From a virus: a DNA stretch of 64,000 nt. The position numbers were made by a program, and so were the translations under genes. This document shows positions 61,217 through 64,000 of the stretch, one piece after another. Where the stretch lies: positions 16,701 through 80,700 of IMG/VR virus record IMGVR_UViG_3300019762_000001; one strand, 5' to 3'. Position 1 is the stretch's first letter, and every line of letters begins with the position of its first letter. The notes beneath the pieces were generated by a model, which was not told the origin of the DNA, searched no databases, and saw nothing but the letters and a program-made list of their open reading frames with translations.

Positions 61217-61573
61217 TTATTTAAGTGTATCTAAGTAATTGTTCAAAGCTAACTCCCAATGACCAGTGAAGAAGGATTTGGCATAGGCTCCGGATCCCCT
61301 GATGATTTGTGGTTCCCAGTCCCCGTTTGGCTGTTTCTTAATTACTTCAGTCTTATTGGTAGGTACATCGGTAATGACGATAATAGTGGATTCTGTTAGG
61401 AGATGTTTCTCTAGATTGCGAATTGCCCTGAAGTGATCAGGCATTGAGGATTCCCTAGTTCGTTTGTGCAGTTCTTCAAGTAATGGTTTGAATACTGCAG
61501 CAAGATCTTTTGTTACTGCTGTGCAGGTAGTGATCTCTTGGTGTTTCTGGCTGATGAAGGTAATTGTTTTCAT
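61217..61573 (-). CDS. Hypothetical protein, MKTITFI family
   Basis: 118 residues from the ATG at 61573 (MKTITFISQKHQEITTCTAV). A longer frame runs through the promoter and is rejected. It is paralogous to the gene at 62297-62659: both begin MKTITFI, have an I(H/T)TCT segment, a central helix, a VIVIxxxPTN or VIVISAHT strand and a (D)HFRA motif. Function unknown; the repeat in the same block suggests fast-evolving accessory proteins. Confidence 0.75.
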   Translation of the reverse strand: MKTITFISQKHQEITTCTAVTKDLAAVFKPLLEELHKRTRESSMPDHFRAIRNLEKHLLTESTIIVITDVPTNKTEVIKKQPNGDWEPQIIRGSGAYAKSFFTGHWELALNNYLDTLK

Positions 61574-61597
61574 ATCTTTTTTATTTGTTTGTTTATA

Positions 61598-61637
61598 CAA
61601 ATATACGTATAATATAGATATAAAATAGAATCCCAGA
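61598..61637 (-). promoter_or_regulatory. Phage promoter, ATTCTwTTTTA class, copy 1
   Basis: On the minus strand: ATTCTATTTTA (61621-61631), then TATATTTG (61598-61605) 25 nt after the TTCT. The whole 40-nt block differs at one base from 63110-63149. It drives the genes 61217-61573 and 60957-61208. Confidence 0.75.
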
Positions 61638-61671
61638 ACCAACCCTAAGGCTGGCCTGGGTATACCCTGTA

Positions 61672-62040
61672 TTATTTGGGAGATGAGGAAAATCCTCTGA
61701 AATGGCCTCTCCATGTACCCCCATGATTTAATTCTGGGCTGTCCACGAATTCGAAACTGTATTTTGTCCTAGCCTTACTGAGTATTCTTACTTTCTCTGG
61801 TCTACCTTTGTGACTTACATAGGCAATGGTACCCGGCTCAGCAAAACCATTCCTGAGTGTTTGGTCATTTGTAGTAAGGGGTTTTAAGCTAGAAACTATA
61901 GCTTTAAGGGTAAGAGTAAATTCTTCCTCGCTGTATTTTACTCTACTAGAAATCTTCTTATGACCATGCTTTTCCAATACTTTATTGATAGCCTCATCCA
62001 GGTCATGGTGGATATTTGATATTTGTTGTTCCCTGTTCAT
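61672..62040 (-). CDS. Hypothetical protein
   Basis: 122 residues from the ATG at 62040 (MNREQQISNIHHDLDEAINK). An ATG 24 nt earlier overlaps the previous gene and is less likely. Helical N-terminal half; the C-terminal half has small beta stretches (PGTIAYVSHKGRPEKVRILS) like an SH3-type fold. No recognised family. Confidence 0.7.
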   Translation of the reverse strand: MNREQQISNIHHDLDEAINKVLEKHGHKKISSRVKYSEEEFTLTLKAIVSSLKPLTTNDQTLRNGFAEPGTIAYVSHKGRPEKVRILSKARTKYSFEFVDSPELNHGGTWRGHFRGFSSSPK

Positions 62041-62044
62041 GTTA

Positions 62045-62293
62045 TTAATAATAGCCTTGGGCATTTTTCTCGCCCTCGAAGTTAACTAATTCTGATCGTT
62101 GTTGGTCCCTAAATACCGAGATTTTGTATTCTGGCTCGGGATAGCTAGATTTAAGAGATTCATAGACCTTTTTGACATGGTCCTGGGGCAATGTACTCTC
62201 CACTTTAAAGAAATGGGCATAGCCCGGGGTTATACCCAAGCATAATTCCTTGGGGTCCTGCATCTTAGCTACGTTTATGGTATATTTAGGCAT
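62045..62293 (-). CDS. Hypothetical protein
   Basis: 82 residues (MPKYTINVAKMQDPKELCLG). Short alpha/beta protein, no recognised family. It is 3 nt after the stop of the upstream paralogue gene, clearly co-transcribed. Confidence 0.7.
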   Translation of the reverse strand: MPKYTINVAKMQDPKELCLGITPGYAHFFKVESTLPQDHVKKVYESLKSSYPEPEYKISVFRDQQRSELVNFEGEKNAQGYY

Positions 62294-62296
62294 AAC

Positions 62297-62659
62297 TTAG
62301 GATTTTGAGTTATCTATAAAGGCAATCTCAGCCTGGTTAGTATATTGTATAAGATCAACTGCCCTGAAATGATCCCCGATGTCCTCTGTATTAATATAGG
62401 ACCTATGATCTGCAGAATAACGATATACCCGAGTAATATGGGAGGTATGAGCAGAGATAACAATAACCTGAGGTAAATTCTTAAACTCATTGAGAGTCAA
62501 TTCAATTACCTTAGCCCAGCTCTCTTTGGGTTTTGGTAAGATCTCATAGCTAGCATCTACTTTATCCAGGATATGATGGATAGCTTCGGGTATATTATTT
62601 CCCATGCCCGTACAGGTATGGATTCCGTCTTTGTAGGTAATAAAGGTAATAGTTTTCAT
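62297..62659 (-). CDS. Hypothetical protein, MKTITFI family
   Basis: 120 residues (MKTITFITYKDGIHTCTGMG). Paralogue of the gene at 61217-61573, with the same start, Cys-Thr segment, VIVIS strand and DHFRA motif near the C-terminus. The rest has diverged. Function unknown. Confidence 0.75.
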   Translation of the reverse strand: MKTITFITYKDGIHTCTGMGNNIPEAIHHILDKVDASYEILPKPKESWAKVIELTLNEFKNLPQVIVISAHTSHITRVYRYSADHRSYINTEDIGDHFRAVDLIQYTNQAEIAFIDNSKS

Positions 62660-62703
62660 GTGTTTTGTTTATTTGTAATTAATAATAGGTTATATGTCTT
62701 GGG

Positions 62704-63081
62704 TTATGACCATACCCAGGTTCTCAGGGTATCTATCCAAGATTTGTTTTTGAGCTGTCTATACCAGATTTCTTTGTAATCCTTAAGTAAGTTAGGATCT
62801 GTCCCGTGCTCTTGAATGTAGAACATATGCTGAATTACCAGGATGGATTGAGCAATATAGAATGGGTTCTCTAGATCAGCGATTAGTTTATCGTAATCAT
62901 CATGAGTAAAGGGTTCCAGAGTTCCTATACATTTGTTAGGTGACCAGCAAATGTTATCCAGGTTAGATTTTGCTCCCAGTACCCAAGTTTGATATGTTAG
63001 GTAGTCCTTAGCAGAATGATTAAGATCCTGTTTCTCTGCGGGGCAATGTAGTAAGTCAAGGGTTTCTCTAAAGTCTTTCAT
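62704..63081 (-). CDS. Hypothetical protein, first of right-end operon
   Basis: 125 residues from the ATG at 63081 (MKDFRETLDLLHCPAEKQDL). An ATG 24 nt earlier lies too close to the promoter -7 element. Helical, Trp-rich (TYQTWVLGAKSNLDNICWSP). No recognised family. First gene after the promoter at 63110-63149. Confidence 0.75.
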   Translation of the reverse strand: MKDFRETLDLLHCPAEKQDLNHSAKDYLTYQTWVLGAKSNLDNICWSPNKCIGTLEPFTHDDYDKLIADLENPFYIAQSILVIQHMFYIQEHGTDPNLLKDYKEIWYRQLKNKSWIDTLRTWVWS

Positions 63082-63109
63082 AATTTTATTATTTGTTTGT
63101 TTCATTATT

Positions 63110-63149
63110 CAAATATACATATAATATAGATATAAAATAGAATCCCAGA
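63110..63149 (-). promoter_or_regulatory. Phage promoter, ATTCTwTTTTA class, copy 2
   Basis: Near-identical copy of the promoter at 61598-61637 (one difference in 40 nt): ATTCTATTTTA at 63133-63143 and TATATTTG at 63110-63117. It drives the run 62704-63081 to 61672-62040. Confidence 0.75.
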
Positions 63150-63227
63150 TCTAACCAGGCTTCCAACAAATAAGGCCCCCCAATAATGAGAGGCCCTAAG
63201 TGAGTAGTTGTAAGTAATAAGAAAGGG

Positions 63228-63404
63228 TTATTCTGTATCTTCAGCATTTGAAATACCTTTACGTAGAGCCTCTATATCCCAAACTCTGTAAGTAGTAGGT
63301 ATGTCATTATGCCTGAATTTTGATTGTGGATGTGGTGCACTGGCCAATACTATATCTAATATGTCCAGCAATTGTTTTTGTTGTTCTTCTGAAATCTTTT
63401 TCAT
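63228..63404 (-). CDS. Small hypothetical protein
   Basis: 58 residues from ATG 63404 (MKKISEEQQKQLLDILDIVL), short of usual length limits. A charged helix is followed by SAPHPQSKFRHNDIPTTYR and an acidic end. It starts one base after the stop of the gene upstream, so it is co-transcribed. No recognised family. Confidence 0.6.
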   Translation of the reverse strand: MKKISEEQQKQLLDILDIVLASAPHPQSKFRHNDIPTTYRVWDIEALRKGISNAEDTE

Positions 63405-63405
63405 G

Positions 63406-64000
63406 TTATTTACTTTTACGGAATTTGTGCATAGATAGGGTCATAAAGACCAGAGTAATCTCAAGAAATGCCATTTGCAATCGTAGTTGTATAGCTTTTT
63501 CATGAGTGATGGCACCAATTTGGCACTGGTCTAGTATAGTAGTACTAATGTTAAAGTAGAATAATAATGTAGCGAATAATAAGCATACTAGAAATATGTC
63601 GAATAGATTAATTCGGATTCTCTTTTTCTTAGCCCGGGGCCCCTTACCAAATTGGTCATAATGTTGTTGAGCCTGTACCCCCATATGGTTTAGGAATAAC
63701 TCCACCCCCAAAATTGGTTCCTCTGGGTATGTAGTGAGTAGGAATTCCCATTCTCCATTCTCATCAAGTTCCATGGTATAGGCGGTGCCTAGAATTGTTT
63801 CGGGGTCTGTAATATCCATATCATCGGTGATTAACACATAGTTATCTGGCTCCCATTGCAGGTCCTCATGGTCCCTTATGCTGGGGTGGGCATTGACCTC
63901 TTCCACGGTATAGCACTTGATAGTATCCGGCAAATGTTTGTTCATGTATTTAACAGCCTGGCCTAAAGTTTTAGGTAATCTGGGTTTGAATAGCTTAAGC
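63406..64000 (-). CDS. Membrane protein, 5' end beyond window
   Basis: At least 198 codons are open to the right edge. An ATG at 63945 (MNKHLPDTIKCYTVEEV) gives 179 residues, but the frame stays open upstream with a plausible coding stretch (LPKTLGQAVKY), so the true start may lie outside. Acidic soluble domain first, then a basic stretch (GPRAKKKRIRINLF) and two membrane segments (about 116-135 and 158-172 from the ATG). No recognised family. Confidence 0.7.
   Translation of the reverse strand, partial: LKLFKPRLPKTLGQAVKYMNKHLPDTIKCYTVEEVNAHPSIRDHEDLQWEPDNYVLITDDMDITDPETILGTAYTMELDENGEWEFLLTTYPEEPILGVELFLNHMGVQAQQHYDQFGKGPRAKKKRIRINLFDIFLVCLLFATLLFYFNISTTILDQCQIGAITHEKAIQLRLQMAFLEITLVFMTLSMHKFRKSK

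Noticed and set aside
61574-61714. N-terminal extension of the gene at 61217-61573
   Set aside because: The extension is promoter DNA, and the paralogue at 62297 begins at the same MKTITFI.
63155-63205. Terminator at the GGCC-rich stretch
   Set aside because: Only a 4-bp GGCC pairing holds; no convincing stem with a T run.
1-64000. Integrase, repressor or transposase
   Set aside because: No protein with recombinase, transposase or phage repressor motifs was found on either strand.

Overview
The window looks like part of a large tailed phage with a contractile tail (myovirus type) that infects a Bacteroidetes host. I infer the host from several signs: -7 promoter elements of the TAnnTTTG type, start codons with A-rich leaders and almost no Shine-Dalgarno sequences, and BACON/Ig-like and PKD domains in virion proteins. 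No integrase, repressor, rRNA, transposase or CRISPR array was seen, so a virulent phage is likely. The sequence is phage genome throughout, and both ends cut through genes.

Layout. (1) About 1-7.6 kb, minus strand: mostly unknown genes, including a lysine-rich and a glutamate/aspartate-rich protein, a tRNA-like gene with an oversized anticodon loop, a NusG-like factor and a PD-(D/E)XK nuclease. (2) 7.6-24.9 kb, minus strand: a T4-style replication, recombination and nucleotide block. It holds SbcC/SbcD-like (gp46/gp47), FEN-type exonuclease, RecA/UvsX, SSB, a UvsY-like protein, a P-loop kinase, family A DNA polymerase, MazG-like, a ThyA-family enzyme with a dCMP-type active site, a GroES-like co-chaperonin, a dUTPase-like protein, a UvsW-like helicase, a DnaG-like primase and a DnaB-like helicase. 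(3) 25.1-25.8 kb: a single plus-strand gene for a sigma-factor-like protein. (4) 25.8-55.3 kb, minus strand: the virion block. In transcription order it has DNA C5 methyltransferase, DUF5675 lysis candidate, membrane-anchored spanin candidate, terminase, portal, protease/scaffold, decoration protein, capsid, neck proteins, sheath, tube, tail chaperones, tape measure, LysM, hub, spike, gp25, baseplate J, protein I, then fibres and adhesins. (5) 55.4-58.5 kb, plus strand: a run of small accessory genes (DUF4326, two small membrane proteins, zinc-ribbon proteins, one with an in-frame TGA). (6) 58.5-60.95 kb: mostly non-coding, with TTCAGG repeats, hairpins, iteron-like repeats and G tracts. An AT-rich two-gene island inside it has its own host-type promoter. 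(7) 60.95-64 kb, minus strand: small unknown genes, two of them paralogous, driven by two nearly identical copies of a promoter.

How it works together. The sigma-like protein, the NusG-like protein and at least two phage promoter classes that share a TATATTTG element but differ upstream suggest that the phage redirects host RNA polymerase. The ThyA-family protein, kinase, MazG-like and dUTPase-like genes suggest nucleotide-pool control and possibly modified cytosine. The virion genes follow a conserved myovirus order, with terminator-like hairpins after the capsid and tube genes that would keep expression of those two high.

All assignments come from reading motifs and gene order by eye. No database search was run.
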